A stretch of 64,000 nucleotides of DNA. Source: Verrucomicrobiales bacterium. GTDB taxonomy: Bacteria; Verrucomicrobiota; Verrucomicrobiia; Verrucomicrobiales; DEV007. Below are positions 1 through 9,098 of this stretch, one piece after another. The translations under genes were made by a program, and so were the position numbers. The notes under the pieces are model-generated. The model was not told where the DNA came from, did no database searches, and saw nothing but the letters and a program-made list of their open reading frames with translations. Where the stretch lies: NCBI GenBank assembly GCA_021648365.1, contig JAKISY010000004.1, positions 40,078 through 104,077 on the forward strand, read 5' to 3'. The stretch's first letter is position 1. Each line of letters opens with the position of its first letter.

Positions 1-1780
1 GGGCATTTACTAAGAAGTTTACATCGTGTTGTGGAACGCAAAAGCCGTGGCTCAGATCCTCAACATTGTCCTGATTAGTGATAATGACCTGCACCTCATC
101 CCCGGATTTCACCTGAAATTCATTCATGCCGAATTTTGGGGCCATCGAAGTCATATAGACTCGAACTTTGCCAGGACCTTTGGCGATGACTTTATTGTCC
201 TTCATTAAATTCACACCGTCCTCCTTGGCCCAGTCCGCGTACATTTTGAAACGGTCATCCGTGCGAGGCTGGATGCTAGTGGGATGGATTAGGTCGCTCT
301 TGACGATGACTGCATCATGTGGCTCGGGGAAAGTTGGACCATCGTGAACAAGCTTCATCTTTTCGCCAGAGATGTCGAACAACTGGTCGTTCTCGGGATG
401 CAGGCACCCTACATTGAGAAAGCGATCCTTCGAGAATTTGCACAGAGCCACTAGCCATTTGCCGTCAGCATCCTTGGTCTCACTCATCGAGGCGTTAGTA
501 TGCCCTACCTGGTAGTGGACATCTATTTTCTGAAGGATGGGGTTCACGTCCTCCCCCTTGAACTGTTTGAGGGCGTCTGCGATATTCCATTTTGTCATCA
601 CCGAGTCGAGGAAGATCGAGGTGTAGGCATTGCCCTTGCCATCGAAGGCTGTGTGCAGCGGTCCGAGGCCTACTTCCGGCTCAGCTACCACGGAATCGCG
701 GGGTTTGATCTTTCCGGAAAATACCTCTGCGAGTTTGTCGATGGCTATAACGGTGCAAGTCGGAGAGAGTTTTCCAGAACAAATTGCGTATTTGCCTGTG
801 GGGTCAATGTTTACTCCATGGGGGCTTTTGGGTACCGGAACACGGGTCACGAATTCGCTGTTCTCACCGCGAGCATCGATCACTGGCACTGGCGAATCCC
901 CTAAAGTTATGCTTTTGCCACCCTTTACGGCTTTTTCTATATTGGCGAGGTTGAAAACATAACAATAGTCCTGATCGCTGGCCATCATGCCCTCCAGCGT
1001 GACAGCTCCTTCGGAGTTGTAGCAGGTGGCAAATGAATAGAGTCCCTTGTAGTCAGTAGCGCAGAGATCGAGATTGCCCTCGACCATGACCTGCCACTTA
1101 ACCTCCATGGTCTCGCCGTCGATGGCGGTGTGCAAGGCGGCGTATTTTTTTGGGTCGTCGAGGTCGCGCCCGTCGTTGGGCAACGGAGTGCGGAATTCGG
1201 AATTGCAAAAAACTAGACCAGTTTTGTGTCGCTGGGGAAAAATCCCGTGAGTGCCCTGGGCGTTTGGGATATCGATGATCTTGTCTGTCTCCATTGTTTT
1301 GATATTCACCCGAGCCAAGCGCGCCTGAGACTTGTCGTTAACAAAAACATAACGCCCATCATAGGTTCCTTTGTCATAGGATAGGTGAACATGGTGAGTG
1401 TCACCTGACTGTGTCCCCTTTAGCAGTTGCTTGGAAAAATCGGTTGCCCCCCATCCGGTGGCGGCATCACGGTTGAAGACTGGAATACGTTTTAGCTCTC
1501 GCATCGAGGGGATGCCGACGATTCGAATTTCTCCCGATTGTCCACCGCTCCAAAATCCGTAGTAATCGTCCAATTTTCCCGGAGCCACCTCAGCTTTGTT
1601 CGCGTGCGCTTTGGGCGCGTTGCCGCTTTTGCCATTTTTTGCGGAGTTGTCGCCGCCATCGCAGCCAGTCATGGCTCCTAGAGCCGCTCCGCCTCCAGCC
1701 ATTGATACTCCGGTGAGAAATCTCCGCCGCCCAAGTGCCTGATCCGAATTGTTTTGTTTAGCCTTTGATGATGATTTCAT
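1..1780 (-). CDS. nosZ: Nitrous-oxide reductase NosZ, C-terminus cut by window edge
   Basis: NosZ reduces N2O to N2 in the periplasm, the last step of denitrification. Translation from the ATG at 1778-1780 runs open for 593 codons to the left edge. The N-terminus carries a twin-arginine export motif (RRRFLTG, about residues 18-24) followed by a hydrophobic stretch, as in Tat-exported NosZ. The start of the beta-propeller follows (YYGFWSGGQSGEIR), then the CuZ-ligand motif DTHHVH near residue 127 and further His-containing segments (GPLHTAFDG, HTNASMSE, EPHDAV). The last visible residues (EDLSHGFCVP...) enter the cupredoxin domain, and the CuA Cys/His ligands lie outside the window. Tat export and length point to the Tat-type clade of NosZ rather than the Sec-type clade. 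No nosR/nosD partners are visible on this side. Confidence 0.95.
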   Translation of the reverse strand, partial: MKSSSKAKQNNSDQALGRRRFLTGVSMAGGGAALGAMTGCDGGDNSAKNGKSGNAPKAHANKAEVAPGKLDDYYGFWSGGQSGEIRIVGIPSMRELKRIPVFNRDAATGWGATDFSKQLLKGTQSGDTHHVHLSYDKGTYDGRYVFVNDKSQARLARVNIKTMETDKIIDIPNAQGTHGIFPQRHKTGLVFCNSEFRTPLPNDGRDLDDPKKYAALHTAIDGETMEVKWQVMVEGNLDLCATDYKGLYSFATCYNSEGAVTLEGMMASDQDYCYVFNLANIEKAVKGGKSITLGDSPVPVIDARGENSEFVTRVPVPKSPHGVNIDPTGKYAICSGKLSPTCTVIAIDKLAEVFSGKIKPRDSVVAEPEVGLGPLHTAFDGKGNAYTSIFLDSVMTKWNIADALKQFKGEDVNPILQKIDVHYQVGHTNASMSETKDADGKWLVALCKFSKDRFLNVGCLHPENDQLFDISGEKMKLVHDGPTFPEPHDAVIVKSDLIHPTSIQPRTDDRFKMYADWAKEDGVNLMKDNKVIAKGPGKVRVYMTSMAPKFGMNEFQVKSGDEVQVIITNQDNVEDLSHGFCVPQHDVNFLVNA

Positions 1781-2094
1781 TGCCTTCTAATGGGTTGGTT
1801 GTATAAATGCTGACCGTCTCAATTTGTCAGGTGATAGGTGATTCAGTAGTGATTACGTCTCGTGGGGCGGTCTGGATGCATTGGGGTTTCGATAAAATAT
1901 AGTGGCTTCGTTTTTTTCGGAGGGACACCGATGTAACTAGCCCTTTTTGAGTGTTACACACTACTTTGGCATCGGTTTTTTAGTCCACAATTACCATCGT
2001 TGGATTTTTGCCAAATTTCCACTTTATCATCGGTGATTGCTGCCGCTGCGGTCGTAGCGTTACGACGCGAAAGGTCATTTTCTGTAAGCTATAA

Positions 2095-2229
2095 ATAATT
2101 TTTCTGTTGTCACAAAAATTAAACTTAACGGCATAGTCAGCTAAAAGGCGATGCGGATGACTCTGCGCTGTGCTCTCCTATAAAATTGAGAGCGCGTCCA
2201 TGTCGTGCGGACGCGCCCTCGTTTTTCTT
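2095..2229 (+). ncRNA. Candidate small RNA ending in an intrinsic terminator
   Basis: A TATAAAT box near 2090 is followed about 100 bases later by a strong plus-strand terminator. No ORF of useful size lies between them and no plus-strand gene lies upstream, so the terminator must end something untranslated or serve as insulation. The 5' end is a guess. An independent trans-acting sRNA, or a leader of the 2409 gene with premature termination, are both possible. Confidence 0.3.
2188..2229 (+). terminator. Intrinsic terminator
   Basis: A 12-bp stem with one mismatch (arms 2188-2199 and 2209-2220, containing GCGCGTCC and GGACGCGC), a 9-base loop, then GTTTTTCTT. It reads as a terminator only on the plus strand. 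Confidence 0.75.
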
Positions 2230-2408
2230 ACGACGCAACTATACGTCACACAACAGTCGCAGTTCACACATTTAGCCGCCGTCTAGTTCCAGATAAGGTA
2301 GAGGAAATATACCCGTGAGAATAGCGCGTGACAAAGATTTCATACACGTTCGGTGTGTGATAGAAATTTCTTCGTTTCTTTTTCGAAAATTACAGTTATA
2401 CTATTTCT

Positions 2409-2744
2409 GTGTCAGATCCAATACGCCCCGAAGACCCTTTGTCGCCGAACGCAGCTTTGCTCGGAACGGCTATTTCTATCGCGCCTACAGCTGTAGGTTG
2501 CGCAGTAGGTTTGCTGCTTGCTGACCGGATGAAAAGTAAAACTCGGCATAATTTAGCTACCACGCTGTTAGCGATAGGGGCTTTGTCCGCTGCACCTTTG
2601 GCGGTGGATTACATCGGCCGTGTTTTGAACAGTCCTGCTCGCAGTCGCGGTAGTAATCGGCGCTTGGCGGGTATTCGCTCTAATGGGGTGAACGTGGCGC
2701 CTGACATCCTTGGCGGAGAAGAGTATTTTGTCGATGAGATGTGA
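2409..2744 (+). CDS. Small membrane protein of unknown function
   Basis: 111 residues from a GTG start. There are two hydrophobic segments at about residues 16-40 and 50-68 with a short basic loop between them (ADRMKSKTRHN), so it is probably a two-pass inner-membrane protein. The C-terminal 40 residues are polar and Arg-rich. I recognise no family. It ends 85 bp before pyrC on the same strand and could be cotranscribed with it. The start is uncertain because no good ribosome-binding site is seen. Confidence 0.5.
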   Translation: MSDPIRPEDPLSPNAALLGTAISIAPTAVGCAVGLLLADRMKSKTRHNLATTLLAIGALSAAPLAVDYIGRVLNSPARSRGSNRRLAGIRSNGVNVAPDILGGEEYFVDEM

Positions 2745-2829
2745 TTTTTTTGATCAGCGGCAATGCCTGCTGAAGCGGATTTTAGAGGCTCAGGACGTGA
2801 GTTGATCGGGTAGAACCAATGCACAAAAA

Positions 2830-3936
2830 ATGCCCACTACTTTGACACTTCCCAAATGGTATGACTTGCACACGCACTTCCGGCAGGGAGCGAATGTGAA
2901 TCGCTACATCGCTGATCATATTGCGATGGGCTGCGCAGGTGCTTTGGCGATGCCTAATACTCGCCCTCCTGTATCTCGGGTATTGGGGGAGAGTTCGCCT
3001 ACGGCGGCTTCGATAGAATCTTATCGCGCGGAGCTTTTGACGGAGGGTGCGGATGTCTTCGATGAATTGATCATACCGCTCTATCTAACCGGTGATACCA
3101 CGGCAGAGATGGTCGCTGAAGGGGCGAGCAGTGGGTTGCTACGGGCGGCTAAATATTACCCGCCTCACGGAACGACCAATGCCGAGCATGGGATGCCGAT
3201 GGATCAGTGGATCGGAGGAGATGTGTTTCGAGCGATGGAGGAACATGGTGTGGTGCTTTGTATTCACGGTGAGCAACATGGCTTGGTGGGGGCGGATTAT
3301 TTTGATGCGCAGCAAAACGCGGAGTCGGTTTTTTATCGTGAGCGCTTGCCTGCGTTGTTGGAGGCGCATCCAGATCTACGGGTGGTCTGCGAACATATCA
3401 CCACTGTGGTGGCAGTGGACTTTGTCAGCCAAGCATCAGAACGGGTGGCGGCGACGATCACGCCGCAGCACTTGCTCTATACGGTGGGGGATTTGATTCA
3501 GGGCTTGAAGTATCACTTGTATTGCCTGCCCTTGGTGAAATTCGAAAAAGATCGCCAGGCTTTGCAGTCAGCGGTGACGAAGCTTGGGCAGAGCAAGTTT
3601 TTTGCTGGCACCGACAGTGCGCCGCATACCTCAAAGGTTTCTGACTGTGGTTGTGCTGCGGGATGTTATACAGGGGGCTGTGCGCCGCAGTTGTATGCGA
3701 TGGCGTTTGAGCAGGCGGGGGTGGATTTTGAAACGGAGCAGGGCAAGGCGGCGTTTGAGCGTTTTCTTTCGCGTAATGGTCCGGCGTTTTATGGCTTTGA
3801 GGTTTCGAATGATTCTTTCACTCTTCGCAAAGAGCCCAGCGAGGTGGAGAGTTTTCAGAGTGACGAAGGTGTGGTAGTTCCGCTTCCAGTAGGTATGGAT
3901 TTGCCTCTGACTTGGTCGCTAGCGGATAGCGAGTAG
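2830..3936 (+). CDS. pyrC: Dihydroorotase, PyrC type
   Basis: Catalyses the reversible cyclisation of N-carbamoyl-aspartate to dihydroorotate in pyrimidine synthesis, in the cytoplasm. Visible motifs: the metal-binding DLHTHFRQG near residue 12, a KYYP segment near residue 108 whose Lys matches the carbamylated metal bridge, HGEQHG near 145, EHITT near 188, and the catalytic GTDSAPH near 260. At 368 residues it is slightly longer than E. coli PyrC (about 348), with an extended C-terminus. Order and motifs fit the short class II enzymes rather than the PyrC/allantoinase branch. The ATG start leaves little N-terminal sequence before the first metal motif, as expected. Confidence 0.93.
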   Translation: MPTTLTLPKWYDLHTHFRQGANVNRYIADHIAMGCAGALAMPNTRPPVSRVLGESSPTAASIESYRAELLTEGADVFDELIIPLYLTGDTTAEMVAEGASSGLLRAAKYYPPHGTTNAEHGMPMDQWIGGDVFRAMEEHGVVLCIHGEQHGLVGADYFDAQQNAESVFYRERLPALLEAHPDLRVVCEHITTVVAVDFVSQASERVAATITPQHLLYTVGDLIQGLKYHLYCLPLVKFEKDRQALQSAVTKLGQSKFFAGTDSAPHTSKVSDCGCAAGCYTGGCAPQLYAMAFEQAGVDFETEQGKAAFERFLSRNGPAFYGFEVSNDSFTLRKEPSEVESFQSDEGVVVPLPVGMDLPLTWSLADSE

Positions 3937-4036
3937 GGCTGATGTTGTCTGCAGAAGGTTTTTTTTGGTGATACATGGATTCTGTAAAAAAGGCAGTCAA
4001 ACTTTGTGTGAAGCGATGAAGGGTTTATAGTGCGCC

Positions 4037-4744
4037 GTGGACATTTGGAATCCAGATCAAAATACGACAAAGGGGGCGATTTACCTTGCGGAAGGCGATG
4101 CTGTCTTTGGCGAGATGGAGCGGGCGATTGGTATTTCTGTGATGGGAGTGAGTAGCGTCGGTGGCAGTATATTTTCTCCTAAAATACGATCGAAAAAATC
4201 TGTTCAAAAAGCTGGAGAAAGAGAGTTGCAGATTTTTGCTGAGAGCTGGACGATGTGGTTGCAGCAACCTTTTACTGAGCATTTGGCAGAAACTTTTGTG
4301 GAGGTTTATATGGCGGCTGCAGAGATGCGCTTGCGTCGGGTCACGCAGCTGGACCTGAGCTTGGGGCAGTGTCTGAGCGGGGCAGAGGCGCGTAGAAGTC
4401 GAGCGGCAGGGCAGTGTTTTCTAGAGGGGAAAAGCGAAATGCAGCGAGCTCCGCAGTGGCAAAAATATGCTAGGTCGGTGGAGGCTGGTGAGTGCCCTGG
4501 GCACGTAGTGACGGTCTTCGCACTGCAGTCGGCGCTGTATCATTTGCCTTTATTATCAGCTTTGACTGCCTATGTGTACTTTGAATGGAGAGCGGGCATG
4601 AGTGTTTTTATTGGTGATAGTGTGATTCAGAAAAAGGGTCTCACTTTGCAAAAATTCCAGCAAGATTACCCTCAGAGCATGCAGGTGGTGCGACAGGTGT
4701 TTGCTGGAGAATCAGAATTTGGCGCAGCTATTTCTGCGGTATAA
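4037..4744 (+). CDS. Unknown protein, faintly UreF-like
   Basis: 235 residues from a GTG start, ending 6 bp before clpS and so probably in one operon with it. It is mostly helical and rich in Ala, Leu and Gln, with no signal peptide. The layout of the C-terminal half (a GHVVTVFALQSALYHLPL segment followed by LTAYVYFEWRAGM) recalls urease accessory protein UreF, in which a similar helix pair is conserved. The resemblance is weak and no urease genes lie nearby. UreF-like is a suggestion only. Confidence 0.45.
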   Translation: MDIWNPDQNTTKGAIYLAEGDAVFGEMERAIGISVMGVSSVGGSIFSPKIRSKKSVQKAGERELQIFAESWTMWLQQPFTEHLAETFVEVYMAAAEMRLRRVTQLDLSLGQCLSGAEARRSRAAGQCFLEGKSEMQRAPQWQKYARSVEAGECPGHVVTVFALQSALYHLPLLSALTAYVYFEWRAGMSVFIGDSVIQKKGLTLQKFQQDYPQSMQVVRQVFAGESEFGAAISAV

Positions 4745-4750
4745 TCAAAA

Positions 4751-5044
4751 GTGATGATGTCTGCAACGGAACTGGAAGAATGGACGGCGGTCGAAACGAG
4801 TGATGAACTCAGCACTCCTTGGGCGGTGGTGGTTTATGATGACCCTGTCAATTTGATGAGTTTTGTGCAGCTGGTTTTCCGTCGGGTATTTGGTTATTCA
4901 GATGAGAAGTCTATGGCATTGATGCTGGAGGTGCATCATGACGGGCGCTCGGTGGTATGGAGCGGAGAGCGGGAAAGGGCTGAAATGTACGTGCAACAGC
5001 TGCAGTCGTATCAATTGCTGGCAGCGATGGAGAAGGCGGACTAA
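4751..5044 (+). CDS. clpS: ClpS, ATP-dependent Clp protease adaptor
   Basis: ClpS delivers N-degron substrates to ClpA or ClpC for degradation by ClpP. The core is clear: WAVVVYDDPVNLMSFV near residue 24, then FGYSDEKSMALMLEVHHDG, then a helix ending LLAAMEKAD. The pattern DDPVNLMSFV resembles the actinobacterial form more than the gammaproteobacterial one. The start could be GTG 4751 or either following ATG (4754, 4757); no ribosome-binding site decides it. No clpA is adjacent. Confidence 0.88.
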   Translation: MMMSATELEEWTAVETSDELSTPWAVVVYDDPVNLMSFVQLVFRRVFGYSDEKSMALMLEVHHDGRSVVWSGERERAEMYVQQLQSYQLLAAMEKAD

Positions 5045-5166
5045 TAGGGCTGCGGTTAGTGGTTGCCCCAGCAATAGTAAAAGGCTGCTAAAATGTGATT
5101 CCTATACTATACACAATATGTGTGTGTGCAATAGGTGTCAAATTGAAGCAGCGAGAGCGACCACTG

Positions 5167-6777
5167 CTATTCAGCTTGTTCCTTACACTCCAGTGCCGCT
5201 TTGACAAAACCAGCGAAGAGGGGGTGCGGTTTGTTGGGGCGAGAGCGGAATTCTGGATGAAATTGTGAAGCGATGAAAAAGGGGTGCTCGGGGATCTCGA
5301 CGATCTCGGTGAGGGTGCCATCGGGAGAGGTTCCTGCGACTTTCAAGCCTGCATCTTCCAATTGCTCGCGGTAGTCCTGGTTAAACTCGTAGCGATGGCG
5401 ATGGCGTTCATTGACTTGGTCTGTGCCGTAGAGCTCACGGGAGCGACTGCCGTCGACGAGTTGAGTTTTCCATGTGCCGAGTCGCATCGAGCCACCTTTT
5501 TCATCGATGTCTTTTTGATCTTCTAGTAGGCAGATGACGGGGTGAGCGGTGTCTGGATCAAATTCGGTGCTGTTGGCTTTTTCTAATCCGCAGACATTTC
5601 TGGCGAACTCGATCGTGGCGATCTGCATGCCTAGACAGAGGCCAAAATAGGGGATGTTATTTTCGCGAGCGTATTGGGCTGCGGCGACTTTGCCTTCGAC
5701 GCCGCGCTCTCCAAATCCTCCAGGGATGAGGATGCCCTGGACGTCGTTGAGGTGCACGTCGGCTCCGTCTTTGAGCAGATCCGCAGAATTGAGTCGTACG
5801 ATGTTGATACGGCAATCGTTATCTGCACCAGCGTGGGTGAGGGCTTCGTAGATGCTTTTGTAGGCATCTTGCAGTTCGATGTATTTGCCTACTACGGCGA
5901 TGCGAATGTCTTTGGATGGATGGATGATGCGTTGCACAAAAGATTCCCATTCAGCAAGATCGGGTTCGGGTAGGTCGAGTCCGAGAGCATCGCATACGAC
6001 TTGATCGAAGCCTTCTTTACGTAGCTCTAGTGGGGCCTCGTAAATAGTGTGTTCCAAGTCAAGGAATTGCATCACGTTGGACTTGGGCAAGTTGCAGAAC
6101 ATCGAAATTTTCGAGCGCAGCTCATCATCGACTTCTTCTTCGGCGCGGCAGAGGATGATTCGCGGTTGGATACCGATTTCTCTCAGTTTTGCCACACTCT
6201 GCTGAGTGGGTTTGGTTTTGAGCTCACCTGCTGCGCGAATGAAAGGGACGAGGGTGGCGTGAATGAAGAGCACATTTTCCGAACCGACTTCGTCATTGAA
6301 TTGACGCATGGCTTCGAGGAAGGGCAGCCCCTCGATGTCGCCCGTGGTGCCGCCGATTTCAGTAATGATGATGTCGCCGTCCATCTCTTTTGCGACTTTG
6401 TGGATGCGGTTTTTGATCTCGTCAGTGACGTGCGGGATGACCTGCACGGTGGCACCGAGGTAATCGCCACGTCGTTCTTTGCGAATGACGGATTCGTAAA
6501 CCTGTCCGCTAGTGAGATTGTTTAATTTGGATAGAGCTCCGCTGGTGAATCGTTCGTAGTGGCCTAGGTCGAGATCGGTCTCGGCGCCATCGTCTAGCAC
6601 ATAACATTCGCCATGCTGGAAAGGACTCATCGTGCCTGGATCGACATTCAAGTAGGGATCGAACTTCTGAAGGATGACCTTCATGCCTCGTAGTTCAAGT
6701 AGAGTTCCTAGAGAAGCAGCGGCTAAACCTTTCCCTAGTGAACTGACAACACCGCCGGTAACAAATATATATTTCAT
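5167..6777 (-). CDS. pyrG: CTP synthase
   Basis: Makes CTP from UTP, ATP and glutamine. 536 residues, the usual family length. It has an N-terminal synthetase domain starting MKYIFVTGGVVSSLGKGL (P-loop GKG near residue 18) with the TEIGGTTGDIE motif, and a C-terminal class I glutamine amidotransferase domain with IPGGFGERG and the nucleophile elbow FGLCLGMQ (Cys near residue 390). Its ATG overlaps the stop of kdsB by 4 bp, so translation is probably coupled. kdsB consumes CTP to make CMP-Kdo, so product and consumer genes are fused in one transcript. Confidence 0.97.
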   Translation of the reverse strand: MKYIFVTGGVVSSLGKGLAAASLGTLLELRGMKVILQKFDPYLNVDPGTMSPFQHGECYVLDDGAETDLDLGHYERFTSGALSKLNNLTSGQVYESVIRKERRGDYLGATVQVIPHVTDEIKNRIHKVAKEMDGDIIITEIGGTTGDIEGLPFLEAMRQFNDEVGSENVLFIHATLVPFIRAAGELKTKPTQQSVAKLREIGIQPRIILCRAEEEVDDELRSKISMFCNLPKSNVMQFLDLEHTIYEAPLELRKEGFDQVVCDALGLDLPEPDLAEWESFVQRIIHPSKDIRIAVVGKYIELQDAYKSIYEALTHAGADNDCRINIVRLNSADLLKDGADVHLNDVQGILIPGGFGERGVEGKVAAAQYARENNIPYFGLCLGMQIATIEFARNVCGLEKANSTEFDPDTAHPVICLLEDQKDIDEKGGSMRLGTWKTQLVDGSRSRELYGTDQVNERHRHRYEFNQDYREQLEDAGLKVAGTSPDGTLTEIVEIPEHPFFIASQFHPEFRSRPNKPHPLFAGFVKAALECKEQAE

Positions 6778-7532
6778 TCAGTCAAAAACTGTCGGTCTAG
6801 TATGTCTGCTTGTTCGGGCGTGTCAATGCCGGGGGAGTCGTCTGAGGTGATTATTACGTTTATTTTTGTGCCGTTCTCCAAAGCGCGTAGTTGTTCGAGC
6901 TGCTCGCACCTTTCGAGTGCCGAGGGTTGCCACTGAACGAACTTTAGCAAAAACTCGCGACTGAAGCCGTAAATTCCTTTGTGGCGTAGGGTTTGTAGAT
7001 CTGCGACGGGGCTGCGTTGATAGGGAATAGGGCTGCGGGAAAAATAAAGTGCTCGGCTCTGATGGTCGATCACGACTTTGACGACGTTGGGGTCGCTGAA
7101 CTCTGGATCTTCAAAGTGGATGGGATTGGCGGCGGTGACCATTTCGCAGTCGGGTTGATCGATGAGGGTTTGTGCGAGTTGGTCGATCAGTTCGGGACTG
7201 ATCAGCGGTTCGTCGCCTTGGATGTTGATCAGGTGACTGTGCTCAGGCCAGAGTTGCGCGACTTCGGCGATGCGATCGGTGCCGCTGGGATGATCAGGTG
7301 AAGTGAGGGCAACTTCGCCGCCGAAGGCTTTCACTGCCGCCGCGATGCGTTGATCGTCGGTGGCGACCACAATGGCATCGAGATTTTCGCATTGTTGGCA
7401 ACGGTCCCAGACGTGTTGCACCAGTGCTTTGCCGGCGATCAAGTGCAAGGGCTTGCCGGGAAAGCGGGTGGAGCCCCATCGAGCGGGGATAATACCAAGA
7501 ACTTTTGCTTCCGAAGCTGATGCCATGCGCAT
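6774..7532 (-). CDS. kdsB: 3-deoxy-manno-octulosonate cytidylyltransferase (CMP-Kdo synthetase)
   Basis: Activates Kdo with CTP for lipopolysaccharide inner-core synthesis, which shows the cell makes LPS. 252 residues. The nucleotide-binding start motif GIIPARWGSTRFPGKPL lies at about residues 12-28, then VVATDDQRI, the NIQGDEPL motif near residue 103, and YFSRSPIPY with the family's KHIGIYGF-like segment (HKGIYGFSREFL). The start is either ATG 7532 or ATG 7526, two codons apart. First gene of the kdsB-pyrG transcript, diverging from the exported gene at 7677. Confidence 0.95.
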   Translation of the reverse strand: MRMASASEAKVLGIIPARWGSTRFPGKPLHLIAGKALVQHVWDRCQQCENLDAIVVATDDQRIAAAVKAFGGEVALTSPDHPSGTDRIAEVAQLWPEHSHLINIQGDEPLISPELIDQLAQTLIDQPDCEMVTAANPIHFEDPEFSDPNVVKVVIDHQSRALYFSRSPIPYQRSPVADLQTLRHKGIYGFSREFLLKFVQWQPSALERCEQLEQLRALENGTKINVIITSDDSPGIDTPEQADILDRQFLTE

Positions 7533-7676
7533 TTATTGCCATGAAACTTGGTAAAGTTCAAGGCTGCAGATCCTCTTTTAACTGAATGGCTTGCGTTAGG
7601 CGTGATTGAATGGGAAGCTTTTGTTAGGGGCGTGGTTGTAGTGCTGTAGAGGCGCCGAAGATGAGTGAGAGTTTAA

Positions 7677-8570
7677 ATGATTTCAACTGTGAATACTGTG
7701 TGCCAAAACAAAAAAGGTTTTTCGCTTTGTTTGGCTGTCGGAGTGTTTTCTTGCACGGTTCTTCTAGGGCAAAGCGTGACGCCTCTCTCTGAGGTGAAAA
7801 AAAATCAAGCGCCTGCTAGAACGACTGAACTTTTGGATCTAAAGAAATTTCCTGGTGCTTTGGTGCAGCAAGTGGTGGTTCCAGTGCCGGGCGAGATTTT
7901 TTCGGTTTTGGACAAACTGGGAGAGCAAGACTGGAGCAGTGAGATCTCGATTCCTAAGCGCAAGGTAGCGACCGATCGGGTGCGCTTGGCTCTGGTGTTC
8001 GGTTGCACCGTGGCAGAGGGTTTTGTCACCGTCGAGGCAGAAGATCGCAAGGCAATCCAGAATACGGGCCGCCGAGTTCTGCGCTTGGCAGATACTTTAG
8101 GGCTCAAGTCGGCGGTATTGCCGCATAGCCAGAGCATCATTGATTCGGCGGATTCTGGTGATTGGAATGCGGTGCGAAGAGGCTTCGATCAGACTCAGGT
8201 GACGGTGAAAAAAACGATGGAAAAGATGCGCGATGAAGAGATCGCCACTTTGGTCAGTTTGGGCGGATGGTTGCGAGGCACCACTGCCTTGACACGACTG
8301 ATCGCAGAATCTTATAGCAGCGACCGCGCGGAGTTGCTCAATCAACCCGACTTGGTGGCTTATTTTATAGTGGTGATCGATGGAATGAAGGTGGAGATCA
8401 AAGAGCAAGCGGATGTGAAGGTTATCCATGAGGGCTTGCGTGAGATTGAGCGTATTATGGAGGAGGGGCAGGGGGGGATTTCGGAAGGAGCCGTTTCTTC
8501 TATTGGTGCCATTTGTTTGAGCTTATTGCAGCGCTTTTATTTTGATGAAGAACCGCAGTCGGAGAGTTGA
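7677..8570 (+). CDS. Exported protein of unknown function
   Basis: 297 residues. The N-terminus has the form of a signal peptide (basic NKKG, hydrophobic FSLCLAVGVFSCTVLLG, then GQSVTP). The mature part is largely predicted helix, with many Glu, Lys and Arg and repeated leucines, and no Cys pair or metal motif. I do not recognise a family. It is followed 4 bp later by another small exported or anchored protein (8575) and then phoH, which suggests one transcript. Confidence 0.6.
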   Translation: MISTVNTVCQNKKGFSLCLAVGVFSCTVLLGQSVTPLSEVKKNQAPARTTELLDLKKFPGALVQQVVVPVPGEIFSVLDKLGEQDWSSEISIPKRKVATDRVRLALVFGCTVAEGFVTVEAEDRKAIQNTGRRVLRLADTLGLKSAVLPHSQSIIDSADSGDWNAVRRGFDQTQVTVKKTMEKMRDEEIATLVSLGGWLRGTTALTRLIAESYSSDRAELLNQPDLVAYFIVVIDGMKVEIKEQADVKVIHEGLREIERIMEEGQGGISEGAVSSIGAICLSLLQRFYFDEEPQSES

Positions 8571-8574
8571 AAAC

Positions 8575-9093
8575 ATGACTAGCTTGGTAAAGAGACAGCG
8601 GTGGTGCAGGCGCTTGAGAGTGTTAGCGCTCTGCGTGGTTTTGATTTTAGCTAGTGGTGCTTGGGTGATGGGTTTTTCGGACGTAGGGGTGCCGAAGGTA
8701 TTAAAAAAGTTGGCGCAGCAATATTCGGAGAAGGGCTTCAAGCTGAGGAAAGAGCATTGGAATGGCACCTTGAAGCAGGGCCAGTATAAGGTGATCAAGC
8801 ACCAACTTTTTCGCGGCAATGAATACTGGTTTTTGGCGGCACTGTCCGAGGGCGAGCATGCTTTAGCAATGGAGGTTTTTGATGAAGAGGGGCATGCGAT
8901 TTCACTCGAGCGGTTTTCAGATAAAGGTTTATCTGGTGCGCGAGTTTTGCCAGTGAAGACGGGCACTTATTTGATCAAGCTCAGCGTGACTCGGACTGCG
9001 AAGACAAAAAAACAGCAGGTGAAGAAAGTGAAAAAAACGAAGCAAAGCAAGAGCGCTGATCTTGATTGGGCATTAATTTATGGTTACCGGTAG
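8575..9093 (+). CDS. Exported or membrane-anchored protein, unknown function
   Basis: 173 residues from ATG 8575, chosen because it follows the stop of the previous gene by 4 bp; a TTG/ATG start at 8542-8545 would overlap that gene. A basic N-terminus (KRQRWCRRLR) precedes one hydrophobic segment (about residues 16-34), so it is a signal anchor or signal peptide. The middle resembles a small beta-rich domain with a GEHALAMEVFDEEG segment. A Lys-rich tail (TAKTKKQQVKKVKKTKQ) precedes the end. No family recognised. Confidence 0.55.
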   Translation: MTSLVKRQRWCRRLRVLALCVVLILASGAWVMGFSDVGVPKVLKKLAQQYSEKGFKLRKEHWNGTLKQGQYKVIKHQLFRGNEYWFLAALSEGEHALAMEVFDEEGHAISLERFSDKGLSGARVLPVKTGTYLIKLSVTRTAKTKKQQVKKVKKTKQSKSADLDWALIYGYR

Positions 9094-9098
9094 ATCGA

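Larger units (their letters stand above)
1781..2408. other. 628-bp intergenic region with two hairpins and a candidate sRNA
   Basis: No convincing protein gene. The region holds the nosZ upstream sequence, a long-loop hairpin ending in T residues (arms ACCGATG 1927-1933 and CATCGGT 1970-1976) and a GC-rich terminator at 2188-2229. I see no clear FNR-type or NosR-type operator. Confidence 0.5.
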
